From contig CAJIZV010000001.1 of assembly GCA_905181935.1 (NCBI GenBank), forward strand, positions 372,001-436,000: a stretch of 64,000 nt of DNA, given 5' to 3'. Numbering within the stretch: the first letter of the stretch is position 1; each line of letters starts with the position of its first letter. Under the pieces are notes generated by a model that saw only the letters and a list, made by a program, of their open reading frames with translations, ran no database searches and had not been told where the DNA came from. Shown here piece by piece: positions 38,431 to 47,856 of the stretch. Source of the DNA: an uncultured Amylibacter sp. GTDB lineage: Bacteria > Pseudomonadota > Alphaproteobacteria > Rhodobacterales > Rhodobacteraceae. A program made the translations under genes and the position numbers.

Positions 38431-40026
38431 ATGGCAAAAGCCGAATTCGACTATATTGTTATTGGCGCAGGTTCTGCCGGATGTGTAGTTGCCGGAAGAT
38501 TAGGTGAAGCTGGGCACAAAGTTCTTTTGTTAGAAGCCGGTGGCGCAGCCCTTAGTCCCTTTATTCATGTACCCCTTGGCTATTCGATGCTTTATAACAA
38601 TCCCAAATTAAATTGGTGTTTTAATAGTGAGCCAGAACCACATCTAAATAATCGCCGCTTGTTTCAGCCTCGCGGTAAAGTGATGGGTGGTACCGGTGCT
38701 ATAAATGGTATGATTTATATGCGTGGTCAGCCTGAAGACTTTGACGGTTGGAAGGCTGCAGGTTGTTCAGGATGGGGTTGGGATGAAGTGCTACCCTACT
38801 TTAAAAAAAGTGAAGATCAGGAGCGGGGTGCCAGTAAATATCACGGCGTTGGAGGGCCAGTTTCCGTCTCTGACCTGCCATCCACACATCTATTAGGTGA
38901 GGCTTTCCACACTGCTTCGGAACGCCTTGGCGTACCGCGCAATGAAGACTTTAACGGAGCACACCAGCTTGGCACTGGTTATGTTCAAACGACAACTCGC
39001 AAGGGCAGACGATGGAGCACGGCTTCAGGCTATTTGCGTGGTCCTGCAATGAAGAACATCTGCATCGAAAAACGCGCATTTGTTGAACGTCTTTTATTGG
39101 TTGGCAAAAAGGTCATTGGCGCACAGTGGTTGGGGCCCAGTGGGCGTAAATCTGCATATGCGCGCAGGGAAGTAATTCTCTGCGCTGGAACTTTCAGTTC
39201 TCCGCACCTTCTCTTGAATTCAGGGATTGGTCCTGGCGCACATTTGCGTGACATGGGGATTGATGTAGCGCACGACTTACCAGGTGTAGGTGAAAACCTT
39301 CGTGACCATTTTGGCATAGGTCTAGAATTCGAGTCGACCATTAAAACTACTGTAAATGATCTTTATAATAACCCTTTTCGAGGTGGTTGGCAGCTGCTTC
39401 GCTATTTCTTATTCCGTAAGGGGCCATTTGCGGATAATGGCAATTATTCCAACACCTTTATTCATAGTTCAGACGACATACTAACACCTGATATGATGCT
39501 TACGTTCATGGCATGGTGTACCACTGAAGATCTTAAGCCACATCCCTTTTCAGGCTTTACTATTTTGGCTGAGCATATGCGACCAGAAAGCCGTGGATTT
39601 GTTAAACTCAAGAGTCCAGGTATTACAACTGATCCTGCAATACAGTTCAATTTTTTTAAAAGCGAAGCAGATCAGCGAGCCGCGATTGCAGGCCTGCGTT
39701 TTGGCAGAAAAATATCTCAAACACAACCAATGTCAGACTGTGTAGCTAGAGAAGTCTCGCCGGGTATAGACATCACCTCAGACGCTGAAATAATTGCTTA
39801 TTGTAGAACAAACGGATTGTCACTTCTTCATTCTGTAGGAACTTGTGCTATGGGCAATGGGCTAAATGCAGTGGTAGATTCAGACCTGAAAGTGCACGGC
39901 TTGTCTGGGCTTCGTGTGATCGATGCTTCAATTATGCCAACACTTGTGACTGCTAACACCAATGCAGCAACAATTATGATTGGTGAAAAAGGTGTTGATT
40001 CCATTTTGAAAAAGGCGGGTCAATAA
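38431..40026 (+). CDS. GMC-family FAD oxidoreductase
   Basis: Choline dehydrogenase-like flavoprotein (531 aa) that oxidises an alcohol, probably a sugar or polyol given its neighbours. FAD-binding GAGSAGCVVAGRL (about 12-24), the GMC signature around RGKVMGGTGAINGMIYMRG, LCAGTFSSPHLLLNSGIGP, and the C-terminal active-site region LLHSVGTCAMG with later NTNAATIMIGEK are all present. No signal peptide, hence cytoplasmic. AGGTGG lies 10 bases before ATG. It is first in a line with two Gfo/Idh dehydrogenases. Confidence 0.88.
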   Translation: MAKAEFDYIVIGAGSAGCVVAGRLGEAGHKVLLLEAGGAALSPFIHVPLGYSMLYNNPKLNWCFNSEPEPHLNNRRLFQPRGKVMGGTGAINGMIYMRGQPEDFDGWKAAGCSGWGWDEVLPYFKKSEDQERGASKYHGVGGPVSVSDLPSTHLLGEAFHTASERLGVPRNEDFNGAHQLGTGYVQTTTRKGRRWSTASGYLRGPAMKNICIEKRAFVERLLLVGKKVIGAQWLGPSGRKSAYARREVILCAGTFSSPHLLLNSGIGPGAHLRDMGIDVAHDLPGVGENLRDHFGIGLEFESTIKTTVNDLYNNPFRGGWQLLRYFLFRKGPFADNGNYSNTFIHSSDDILTPDMMLTFMAWCTTEDLKPHPFSGFTILAEHMRPESRGFVKLKSPGITTDPAIQFNFFKSEADQRAAIAGLRFGRKISQTQPMSDCVAREVSPGIDITSDAEIIAYCRTNGLSLLHSVGTCAMGNGLNAVVDSDLKVHGLSGLRVIDASIMPTLVTANTNAATIMIGEKGVDSILKKAGQ

Positions 40027-40050
40027 AAGCACCAACAAGGGAGTAATTTT

Positions 40051-41058
40051 ATGAAAAAAATTGGAATAGCATTGCTTGGTAGCGGACGAATGGCACAAGT
40101 CTATGGACCTAAAATAAACGCGCATCCCGGTTTGAACCTGGCAGTTGTGTTCAATCCCAATTTGGAATCTGCACAAGCAATAGTGAACCAATATGGTGGC
40201 AAAGCTTTGGGTGATCTTGACGCTACGCTTGCCAATCCCAATGTTGACGCAGTTTTGATTGCAACTCCGGCGAACACTCATCTTGAGTATGTTCTCGCAA
40301 GCGCAAAAGCTGGTAAACCTACATTTTGCGAAAAACCTCTTGACCAATCACTAGAGAGGGCCGAGCAGTGTATTGAAGTGCTAAAAACATATCCAGTACC
40401 TTTCATGTTGGGCTTCAATCGTCGTTTTGATCCAGACATTATAGCACTACAAAAAGCAGTTCGATCCGGCGAGCTAGGACAGTTATCCTTCTTGATGAGC
40501 ACAAGTCGCGAGCCATTCCCGCCCCCTCTTTCCTATCTCCAAAGTTCAGGGGGCTATTTTGTAGATGCCACTATTCACGATATCGATTTGATGTGCTGGA
40601 TTTCAGGAGAACGCCCAATAGAAGTTTTCGCCACTGGTAGTTGTCTTACTGATCCGGCAATTGGCAAATTAGGCGATTGTGACACAGCAATGACTACGCT
40701 TAAAATGCCATCTGGCTGCCTTGTCCATATCAACAATTCACGACAGTGTTCCTATGGTTTCGATCAAAGGATCGAAGCCTTTGGTGAAAAAGGTATGCTG
40801 CAAACTACCAACCAACGTGACGAAAACTTAATACGGTGGGATGAGAGTAAAACGGATGCCAAAGCACCACTCAAACATTTTTTCTTAGAACGCTACGATG
40901 CGTCTTTTTCAAACGAATTGGATGAATTTTACCAAGCAATTACTGAAGCGCGTACACCTTCTTGTACTGTGCAGGACGGGCGGGATGCGCTTGCAATCGC
41001 ACTTGCTTGCATCCGATCACATCAAACTGGAGTAGCAGTTAAACTGAACTGGATATAA
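40051..41058 (+). CDS. Gfo/Idh/MocA dehydrogenase, inositol 2-dehydrogenase-like
   Basis: NAD(P)-dependent sugar/polyol dehydrogenase (335 aa). Rossmann GSGRMAQVYGPKI, catalytic EKP (FCEKPLDQSL), and the helix region GGYFVDATIHDIDLMCWI with Asp and His. It is of the same subtype as iolG at 49357-50346 (shared MLGFNRRFDP-type and SNSRRASYGYDQR-type segments). It may oxidise an inositol isomer or a related cyclitol. AAGGGAG precedes ATG. Confidence 0.85.
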   Translation: MKKIGIALLGSGRMAQVYGPKINAHPGLNLAVVFNPNLESAQAIVNQYGGKALGDLDATLANPNVDAVLIATPANTHLEYVLASAKAGKPTFCEKPLDQSLERAEQCIEVLKTYPVPFMLGFNRRFDPDIIALQKAVRSGELGQLSFLMSTSREPFPPPLSYLQSSGGYFVDATIHDIDLMCWISGERPIEVFATGSCLTDPAIGKLGDCDTAMTTLKMPSGCLVHINNSRQCSYGFDQRIEAFGEKGMLQTTNQRDENLIRWDESKTDAKAPLKHFFLERYDASFSNELDEFYQAITEARTPSCTVQDGRDALAIALACIRSHQTGVAVKLNWI

Positions 41059-41059
41059 A

Positions 41060-42190
41060 ATGATTATACGGGAAAAACCGAAGTTACGCGTGGGCTTAGT
41101 TGGATCTGGCTTCATGGGAAAATGCCATGCCAACGCCTTTCGCTCAGTAAGTGGCCTATTTGACCTGCCACTCGAGCCTATCACAGACATGCTGGCCGAC
41201 ATATCAGATGAAGTTGCAAGAAAGAATGCCGTTGCCCTAGGTTTTAGACGCTCAACCAGTGATTGGAAGGCCTTATGCACTGATCCAGATATTGATGTCG
41301 TGGCCGTGACCACACCTAATGCGTTGCATGAACCTATCGTCATGGCAGCACTGGCAGAAGGCAAGCCAGTTTATTGCGAAAAACCACTGTCTAACACTCT
41401 TGAGAGTGCTCTACGAATGACCGAAGCCGCTGAAATGTCCGGCATAGTTACAATGGTCGGATTCAACTTCTTACGAAACCCGATGATCCGGTTAGCGCGA
41501 AAAATTATTGAATCCGGCGAAATCGGCGAAGTTGTATCGTTTCGTGGGCGACATGCCGAGAGTTATATGTCTGATCCCAACGTAGCACATTCATTTCGTA
41601 CTGATCCAGATGGTGGTGGCGCGCTGGCTGATATTGGCAGCCATATTATCTCGATGGGGCGTTACTTGTTAGGACCAATCACTCATGTTTTGGGCCAAAG
41701 TCAAACCATTCATAAAACTCGGCCGATTAAGCTAGGTAAAACAGAACGATCACCAGTACTGGTAGACGACGCAACTCACGCACTTGTCACTTTTGAAAAT
41801 GGTGTTCTAGGTACGATAGAGGCGAACTGGGCCGCAGTAGGTCGTACCATGGATCTATCCTGGGAGATCACTGGTACCTGCGGTGCAATTGCGTTTAGTC
41901 AAGAGCGAATGAATGAATTGCTTTTTTGTAAGGGCACAACTGGCAGGGCAACTTCAGGTTTTACCCGAATAGAATCTGGCCCAACACATCCTCCCTATGG
42001 CAGTTTTTGTCCGGCACCTGGGCACCACCTTGGTTTCAATGACCTTAAGGTTATTGAAGTGGCGGAGCTGGTACATGCAATTTCAGGTAGTGCAAACACC
42101 GGTCCAGATTTTCGTGAAGCTTATGAAGTTCAGAAGGTTGTCACAAGAATTGCCGAATCCTGCAAAGAGCAGATTAAGAAAAAAGTTTAA
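41060..42190 (+). CDS. Gfo/Idh/MocA dehydrogenase
   Basis: 376-aa oxidoreductase with GSGFMGKCHANAF, EKPLSNTLES and DIGSHIISMGRYL. Its C-terminal half shares a distinctive layout with the gene at 55045-56142: EITGxxGAIxFxQExxN followed by a GPxHPxYxxFCxxPGH segment. The two are therefore paralogs, one inside the iol regulon and one here. It starts one base after the preceding stop, implying translational coupling. Substrate unknown. Confidence 0.85.
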   Translation: MIIREKPKLRVGLVGSGFMGKCHANAFRSVSGLFDLPLEPITDMLADISDEVARKNAVALGFRRSTSDWKALCTDPDIDVVAVTTPNALHEPIVMAALAEGKPVYCEKPLSNTLESALRMTEAAEMSGIVTMVGFNFLRNPMIRLARKIIESGEIGEVVSFRGRHAESYMSDPNVAHSFRTDPDGGGALADIGSHIISMGRYLLGPITHVLGQSQTIHKTRPIKLGKTERSPVLVDDATHALVTFENGVLGTIEANWAAVGRTMDLSWEITGTCGAIAFSQERMNELLFCKGTTGRATSGFTRIESGPTHPPYGSFCPAPGHHLGFNDLKVIEVAELVHAISGSANTGPDFREAYEVQKVVTRIAESCKEQIKKKV

Positions 42191-42779
42191 ACTAAAATAC
42201 CTGAATTTTTAGTCTTTTTAAATATTTAAGTATATTAGTTTACTAAAATTTCTACCAAAAAAATAAGTAGTATTTAGCCAGACTGTAAATTCATTTATTT
42301 ATAAATCTCATAATCCAGCAAAGGAAAAGGCATAAATTTATTATGCCCAAAAGGTATAACATTCAGAAACCTATTATTCTAGATTAGCTAAGCTTTCACA
42401 TCATTTTACCTTTGAAATAGTATTTTAACCCCAATGCGCAGTACTACAGCCTAAATTTCATTTTATATAATATAATAGGTTATGCCCCGGAGCACGCATC
42501 TATCGCCTATTAATTTCCATTTGGTGGTACATCTTTAATTCTTACAAATATGATACAGTTCATCCGTTGTTAAAAAATTGAAAATATCTTTTGGATGTTT
42601 AGGTAATCTCTAATCTAATGTCGGTAATTTAAATGCATTTTTTGGATGAATTATCAGCTTTAGGTGGAACGAATTTAATATCTTAATTTTTATTCATTCT
42701 TCTAACTTTTTATCTTATAACTAAAAAAGTCCACAACAATCAATGTTGTGGACCAAGTGTTTTTAAACCTTCAAAAGTA
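42191..42779. other. Gene-free AT-rich stretch between convergent genes
   Basis: About 590 bases between the second Gfo/Idh gene and the binding-protein gene. I see no coding frame of note. A 7-bp hairpin GGCATAA/TTATGCC (42329-42347) lacks a T-run. The only clear element is the terminator near the right end. The length suggests lost sequence, but no relic is recognisable. Confidence 0.6.
42723..42753 (-). terminator. Terminator of the sugar-binding-protein gene
   Basis: Perfect 10-bp stem GTCCACAACA (42729-42738) / TGTTGTGGAC (42744-42753), loop ATCAA. On the minus strand it is followed by TTTTTT (complement of 42723-42728). It lies 27 bases beyond the stop of the binding-protein gene, so that gene forms a single-gene transcript. 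Confidence 0.92.
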
Positions 42780-43781
42780 TTACCAAGTAGGTCGATCGAA
42801 AGTATCGATATTTTCTGCAGTGATTTTGTCAATTTCAATTTCCTGAAGAGCAGGAACTTCGATACCGTTTGCCACTTTTACTGCAGTTTGAATTGCAAGA
42901 ATTGCGTCATCGATTGGGGACTGTTTACCCGAACCCGTCTGCCAACCAGACTTAATTGCATCCCAACCTTCACCAAACTGGTTACAAGTCACAAGCTTTA
43001 CGTCACCAGGATTTTTACCTGCAGCCTGAAGTGCACTGATAATCCCAAGCCCCATACCGTCGTCAAACGCATATACACCATCGATCTTGTCACCATACTG
43101 TGTCAGATAAGTCTCCATGATTGTTTGAGCTTTTTCTCTATTCCAGTCAGCAGGTTGACTATCCAGAACGTTAATGCCCGGATAGCTATCATCAATCTTG
43201 TCAAGGAAGCAGTTTCCACGAAGAAGTGAAACAGAGTATCCAGGAGTTCCTTCAACTATTACAATATTACCAGAGCCATTTAATGAATCTGCCAACATTT
43301 CTGCTGCCTGTGTTGCGAGAGCGCAATCATCTGGGCCAGTATGAGCTGTAACATAACGGCGCCCAGCTTCGCCAATTGGGGAATTTGAAGTAATTACGGG
43401 GATGCCAGCACGGTCAGCTTGTCGAACGGCCGGTATGAGCGCATTTTGTGACGTTGGCCAAAGTATAATTGCATCCATGTTTTGTGAGATCATGTCTTGC
43501 AGCTGGTTGAATTGTGTTGCAGGGTCTCCCTGAGGATCCATTACTGTTGCGTTGAGACCTATTTCAGCTGCATAATTAACCGCAGTTTCAGCGTACATAG
43601 CTTGATAGGAATTTGAACCAGGATAAAGAACTGTAATACCAATTCTTGTTTCAGAAAGTGGCTTCTGCAACTTTCCGCCCAACCAGTCAGGTGCATCCTG
43701 AGCCATTGCACCGCCAACCATCGCAGTTGCGGCAACTGTTATAGCAGCTGTTATTTTAGCTATTTTGTTTAAGTATTTCAT
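42780..43781 (-). CDS. Sugar ABC transporter substrate-binding protein (ribose/inositol type)
   Basis: Periplasmic binding protein of the peripl_BP_4 (RbsB-like) fold (333 aa) with a signal peptide ending AMA-QDAPDW. ATG 43781 is chosen because GGAGGAAAAT lies directly before it; a Met four codons earlier overlaps that site. Characteristic segments are VLYPGSNSYQAMYAETAV, ILWPTSQNALIPAVRQADRAGIPVI and VYAFDDGMGLGIISALQAAG. It is transcribed away from the permease and ATPase genes it presumably serves. Confidence 0.88.
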   Translation of the reverse strand: MKYLNKIAKITAAITVAATAMVGGAMAQDAPDWLGGKLQKPLSETRIGITVLYPGSNSYQAMYAETAVNYAAEIGLNATVMDPQGDPATQFNQLQDMISQNMDAIILWPTSQNALIPAVRQADRAGIPVITSNSPIGEAGRRYVTAHTGPDDCALATQAAEMLADSLNGSGNIVIVEGTPGYSVSLLRGNCFLDKIDDSYPGINVLDSQPADWNREKAQTIMETYLTQYGDKIDGVYAFDDGMGLGIISALQAAGKNPGDVKLVTCNQFGEGWDAIKSGWQTGSGKQSPIDDAILAIQTAVKVANGIEVPALQEIEIDKITAENIDTFDRPTW

Positions 43782-43793
43782 ATTTTCCTCCAT

Positions 43794-44119
43794 TAATTTT
43801 ATCCCGATGAAGATCCATTACCTTGCCAAATTTCAGCACAACCATTGATGGCACCGAGTAGATATAATCATTTGCTTGATTAGCTGCCGTATCAATAACG
43901 CAGATATCCAATATGGTTTTCCACATATTTTTTATTAAAGTTATTTTTAAAATCTTATTTGGAGTAAAATTAAAAAATCGCAAAACCGTCCTGAGTAAAA
44001 AACCAAAATGGATATGTTTCGCCTGTCACTGGGTCACTTGGTTAACTTAATGTAAGACTTCATCGATCTCAGATGCAATTCGATTGCGAAGATTAGGGTT
44101 ATTTAGGGGGAAACACGTC
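43794..44119. promoter_or_regulatory. Divergent promoter region of the sugar transporter
   Basis: About 330 bases holding the promoters for the binding protein (left) and the permease/ATPase genes (right). Visible repeats are a 13-bp palindrome GCAATTCGATTGC (44075-44087) and a tandem GTCACTGG/GTCACTTGG (44025-44041), either of which could be an operator. The TTTGGACATTT site seen near 38.3 kb does not occur here, nor does the LacI palindrome of the iol genes. Confidence 0.45.
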
Positions 44120-45079
44120 ATGATTGGCGAAAAGGCTCTTAAGGGTTTTTTTAAACGCAACGGGCTTCTACTAGCATTTGCTTTTTTTCTTGCCGTTACA
44201 GCATTGAACGCACCCGCATTTCTAACAGTTGGAAATATTTTGGATGTTCTCCGTCAGGTATCAATTGTCGGAACAATCGCGATCGGCGTAACATTTGTTG
44301 TTATCACTGGACGATTTGATCTTTCTGTTGGCTCTGGCCTCACACTTTTAACGGTTATTGTAGTGGACCAAAATAATATTGTAGGACCACTTGGTGCAAT
44401 CATAATGGCAATATTCGGAGGACTAATGGTTGGTGTTTGGAACGGTCTACTAATTGGATATCTAAAATTTAATGCGCTAATCGTGACACTTGCAATGTTA
44501 TCGCTTTTACAGGGTTTAACGCTCTGGTATTCGGGTGGGGCAAATGTAAATGTCCATAATGCGCAAACGACTTGGTATGCTTTTTTTGGTCGAGGTGATC
44601 TTTTTGGGGTGCCCGTCCCAGTATGGATTTTACTAGTTGGCGGGGCTATTGCAAGTTTTGCCCTGATGAAGACGCGATTTGGAAGATCCGTATTTTCAGT
44701 AGGTGGTAATGAAACAACCAGTAAATTTTCAGGCATTAATGCGCCAAAAATAGTACTCTTTGCCTACATTATCAGTGGATTTGCAACTGCTTGTGCAGCA
44801 ATTATAATGGGCAGCCGTGTTATGGGCGCACAAAGTACAATTGGACAGGGCTACGAATTGAACGTCCTTGCAGGGATTATTTTGGGCGGCACATCACTTT
44901 TGGGTGGATCTGGAAGTATTTGGCGAACAATCGTTGGGGTAGCTATGCTTGGTTTTATCCAGAACGCCTTACTTTTAATGGGTTTCCCTTACTACATTCA
45001 GTGGCTTGTGACGTGGGTTGTTATAATTTTAGCAGTTTGGATTGATCTTGCTGCCAAACGTGGGAAAATATTGACATGA
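44120..45079 (+). CDS. Sugar ABC transporter permease (RbsC-like), first
   Basis: BPD_transp_2 permease (319 aa), polytopic, with VVITGRFDLSVGSGLTLL near the N-terminus and the family segment YELNVLAGIILGGTSLLGGSGS. ATG 44120 follows AGGGGG at 9 bases; upstream in-frame codons begin only with TTG and lack similarity. It likely forms a heterodimer with the next permease. Confidence 0.86.
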   Translation: MIGEKALKGFFKRNGLLLAFAFFLAVTALNAPAFLTVGNILDVLRQVSIVGTIAIGVTFVVITGRFDLSVGSGLTLLTVIVVDQNNIVGPLGAIIMAIFGGLMVGVWNGLLIGYLKFNALIVTLAMLSLLQGLTLWYSGGANVNVHNAQTTWYAFFGRGDLFGVPVPVWILLVGGAIASFALMKTRFGRSVFSVGGNETTSKFSGINAPKIVLFAYIISGFATACAAIIMGSRVMGAQSTIGQGYELNVLAGIILGGTSLLGGSGSIWRTIVGVAMLGFIQNALLLMGFPYYIQWLVTWVVIILAVWIDLAAKRGKILT

Positions 45080-45116
45080 GTACTTTAGCATTTCGAATGA
45101 TGGAAGAACTAAGACC

Positions 45117-46079
45117 ATGAAGCAAACTTTGGTCAAAATTACAACAGAATGGCTGATGAGAAATCATATCTGGGCATTTTTATTTTTAGTTGTAATATTT
45201 TTCACCTTCGCTTCACCATACTTTTTATCAATAAATAACTTAAGTAATGTTCTTACTCAAAGTGCATTTATAGGCATTCTAGCCATCGGAATGACACTTG
45301 TAATGATAAACGGTGAAATTGATTTGTCAGTTGGTGCTATTCTCGCAGTATCAGTAGCTTTGTCTATAGGCCTTCAAAATAGTGGGCTAGGTATATGGAC
45401 ATCTGTTATGCTTGCTCTTTTTTCTGGTGCAATGCTTGGCTTTCTTAACGGAAGCTTAATTGCACTATCTGGAATAAATTCTTTCATCATTACGTTGGGC
45501 GGTTTGATAGGTATTCGAGGGCTTGTATTTGTTTACACAGGCGGTGATGCATTAATAGTTAAAGATTTTAGTTACACTGAATACCCTGAGATTTATTTAG
45601 GACCGTTTTCAATAACCGCGATAATTTTTTTGAGTTTAATTGCATTTTTTCAGTGGTTTTTAACCAGCACAAAACACGGTCGAGAAGCTTATGCCATAGG
45701 CGACAATGCAGAAGCCGCCTATGATGCTGGTATTCTTGTAAAGCGGCATGTCGTAATTAACTTTACAATCTGTGGCTTTCTAGCTGCCATAAGTGGCATT
45801 CTTTTATCTATGCGATTAGGTACTGCTGAACCGCAGGCTGGACGCATTTGGGAGTTATGGACTATAATTGCGGTTGTCCTTGGCGGAACACGGCTTACCG
45901 GTGGATATGGAAGTATGCTAAAAACACTGGGAGGGGTGCTTACGCTTGCAGTTGTACAAAACGGACTGCGATTGATGAATACTCCAAATTACGTTGAATT
46001 AATCGTTATGGGCGCAGTATTAATTCTTGCGCTCGGACTAGATCGCTTATTTACGTCTAAAACACGGGAGAATGTGTAA
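45117..46079 (+). CDS. Sugar ABC transporter permease (RbsC-like), second
   Basis: BPD_transp_2 permease (320 aa) with MINGEIDLSVGAILAVSVAL and WELWTIIAVVLGGTRLTGGYGS. Two distinct permeases with one tandem ATPase suggest a heterodimeric channel. The ATPase gene starts two bases after its stop. Confidence 0.86.
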   Translation: MKQTLVKITTEWLMRNHIWAFLFLVVIFFTFASPYFLSINNLSNVLTQSAFIGILAIGMTLVMINGEIDLSVGAILAVSVALSIGLQNSGLGIWTSVMLALFSGAMLGFLNGSLIALSGINSFIITLGGLIGIRGLVFVYTGGDALIVKDFSYTEYPEIYLGPFSITAIIFLSLIAFFQWFLTSTKHGREAYAIGDNAEAAYDAGILVKRHVVINFTICGFLAAISGILLSMRLGTAEPQAGRIWELWTIIAVVLGGTRLTGGYGSMLKTLGGVLTLAVVQNGLRLMNTPNYVELIVMGAVLILALGLDRLFTSKTRENV

Positions 46080-46080
46080 A

Positions 46081-47589
46081 ATGAGCGAGGTAAAAAATGT
46101 CCTTTCTCTTCATGGAATTTCGAAATTTTTTCCAGGTGTGAAAGCTCTAGACAATGTGAGTTTTGACATTCGTCCAGGCGAAGTACACGCTCTTGTGGGC
46201 GAAAATGGAGCAGGCAAGTCGACTTTAATGAAGATTCTCGCCGGGCTGTATAATCCAGACCAAGGAAATATAATCCACCAGGATAAACATGTTAAAATCC
46301 GTAATCCATTAGAGGCAAGAACCCGAGGGATATTGCTTATCCATCAGGAACTATCACTGTCGCCAGAACTTTCCGTCGCTGAAAATATCTATCTTGGTGC
46401 TTGGCCCACAAATTTTTTTGGAGTGCTTAAGAAACGTAAGCTCAATAAGGATTCATTGATTGCCCTGTCTGCAATGGGTTGTGACTTTGGACCAAAAGTG
46501 CGGGTTGGATCACTCTCAATAGCTAAAAGACAAATGGTCGAGATTGCACGAGCCCAAGCATTTAACGCAAATGTAGTTATATTTGACGAGCCAACGGCGT
46601 CGTTGACGGATACGGAAAAAGAACAACTTTTTAATACAATCCGCGAGCTTAAAGCCCGCGATGTGGGAATTGTTTACATCTCGCATAAAATGGACGAAAT
46701 ATTTGAAATTGCGGACAGGATAACCGTGCTGAGGGATGGAACTGTTCAAGGCACTGTACATACGAAAGACACCAATATAAATTTAATTACCAAAATGATG
46801 ATTGGACGAGAGTTGAACACCTTTTTCACGAGGGCCAATTCAGAAATAGGCTCAGAAGTTTTACGAGTTGAAAAGCTTTGCCGTAAAGGCGAATTCGAAA
46901 ATGTGAGTTTTTCTATAAAATCTGGAGAAGTACTTGGGTTATATGGTCTGATTGGGGCTGGGCGTTCAGAAGTTGCCGAAACAATCTTTGGAGTTAGAAA
47001 AGCTGACTCTGGAAAAATTGCATGGATGGAAAAGGAAATTAATTTTCCAACACCGCGACAAGCCATTGATATGGGGCTTTGCCTTGCTCCAGAAAGTAGG
47101 AAAGAACAAGGTTTAGTTCTTAATATGAGTGGGAAAAATAATGTGACACTCCCACATCTTGTTAAGTATTCTAATTATACGGTTATGGACTGGAGGCGTG
47201 AACTGGCGACTTTCGAGAAGTATAGGGAAGTTTTGGACATCAAGACTACTGGAGCAGATCAGGAAGTGGTTCAATTATCAGGAGGAAATCAGCAAAAATT
47301 TGTTCTTGCAAAGTGGTTATGTAACGAACCAGACTTATTAATTCTCGATGAACCTACACGTGGAATAGATGTTGGTTCAAAGTCTGCTATCCACGCCCTA
47401 ATTGCGGGTCTTGCTGAACAAGGGCTAGCTGTTATTGTAATTTCCTCGGAGATGCCAGAAGTGCTTGGCGTTAGCCACAGGATACTCACAATGTCAGAAG
47501 GGCGGTTGAATGGCGAGTTTTCTGGAATGGAAATGACTGAAAGTAACTTGATAAATGCCGTATCACAACATTTAGAACAGACCGCCTAA
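46081..47589 (+). CDS. Sugar ABC transporter ATPase (RbsA-like, tandem)
   Basis: 502-aa protein with two ATPase halves. The first has Walker A GENGAGKST and Walker B VVIFDEPTASLT; the second has the degenerate loop GLIGAGRSEV, signature LSGGNQQK and Walker B LLILDEPTRGIDVG. ATG 46081 is preceded by GGGAG at 11 bases; an ATG nine bases earlier lies too close to that site. About 90 bases encoding the second Walker B region recur in decayed form at 36372-36460. Confidence 0.9.
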   Translation: MSEVKNVLSLHGISKFFPGVKALDNVSFDIRPGEVHALVGENGAGKSTLMKILAGLYNPDQGNIIHQDKHVKIRNPLEARTRGILLIHQELSLSPELSVAENIYLGAWPTNFFGVLKKRKLNKDSLIALSAMGCDFGPKVRVGSLSIAKRQMVEIARAQAFNANVVIFDEPTASLTDTEKEQLFNTIRELKARDVGIVYISHKMDEIFEIADRITVLRDGTVQGTVHTKDTNINLITKMMIGRELNTFFTRANSEIGSEVLRVEKLCRKGEFENVSFSIKSGEVLGLYGLIGAGRSEVAETIFGVRKADSGKIAWMEKEINFPTPRQAIDMGLCLAPESRKEQGLVLNMSGKNNVTLPHLVKYSNYTVMDWRRELATFEKYREVLDIKTTGADQEVVQLSGGNQQKFVLAKWLCNEPDLLILDEPTRGIDVGSKSAIHALIAGLAEQGLAVIVISSEMPEVLGVSHRILTMSEGRLNGEFSGMEMTESNLINAVSQHLEQTA

Positions 47590-47856
47590 AATGAACCTCC
47601 GCCTCATAATTTTCGGTTTATCAAGATTGAACATTATATATAAAGCATTAATAATCATTTTCGGATTATGTTATTTCCAACAAACCATAGTAAAAACAAC
47701 AATCGAATTTCCTGCATTTTAGCAGAAAAATGCTTGTACTAATAAGTGTGGTTGCTTACCGCAGTCAAAGGTGAATCAGAGTTACGATATAAAGTAATAT
47801 GAAGCTGTATATAATTTATAGATTTAGACTTCTTTGGAACTTGCTTGACTAAAAAT

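Noticed and set aside
38431..42190. Base-composition shift as proof of horizontal transfer of the GMC/Gfo-Idh genes
   Set aside because: Hand counts on short samples showed these genes richer in G+C than the Mrp region, but the iol genes are similar, so composition alone is not convincing.
42191..42779. Searched for a decayed gene or riboswitch in the long gap
   Set aside because: No coding similarity by eye and no conserved aptamer-like structure; only a small hairpin and the terminator of the next gene.
47714..47733. GCATTTT/AAAATGC hairpin after the sugar-ABC ATPase gene as terminator
   Set aside because: Stem is AT-rich and no T-run follows on the plus strand.
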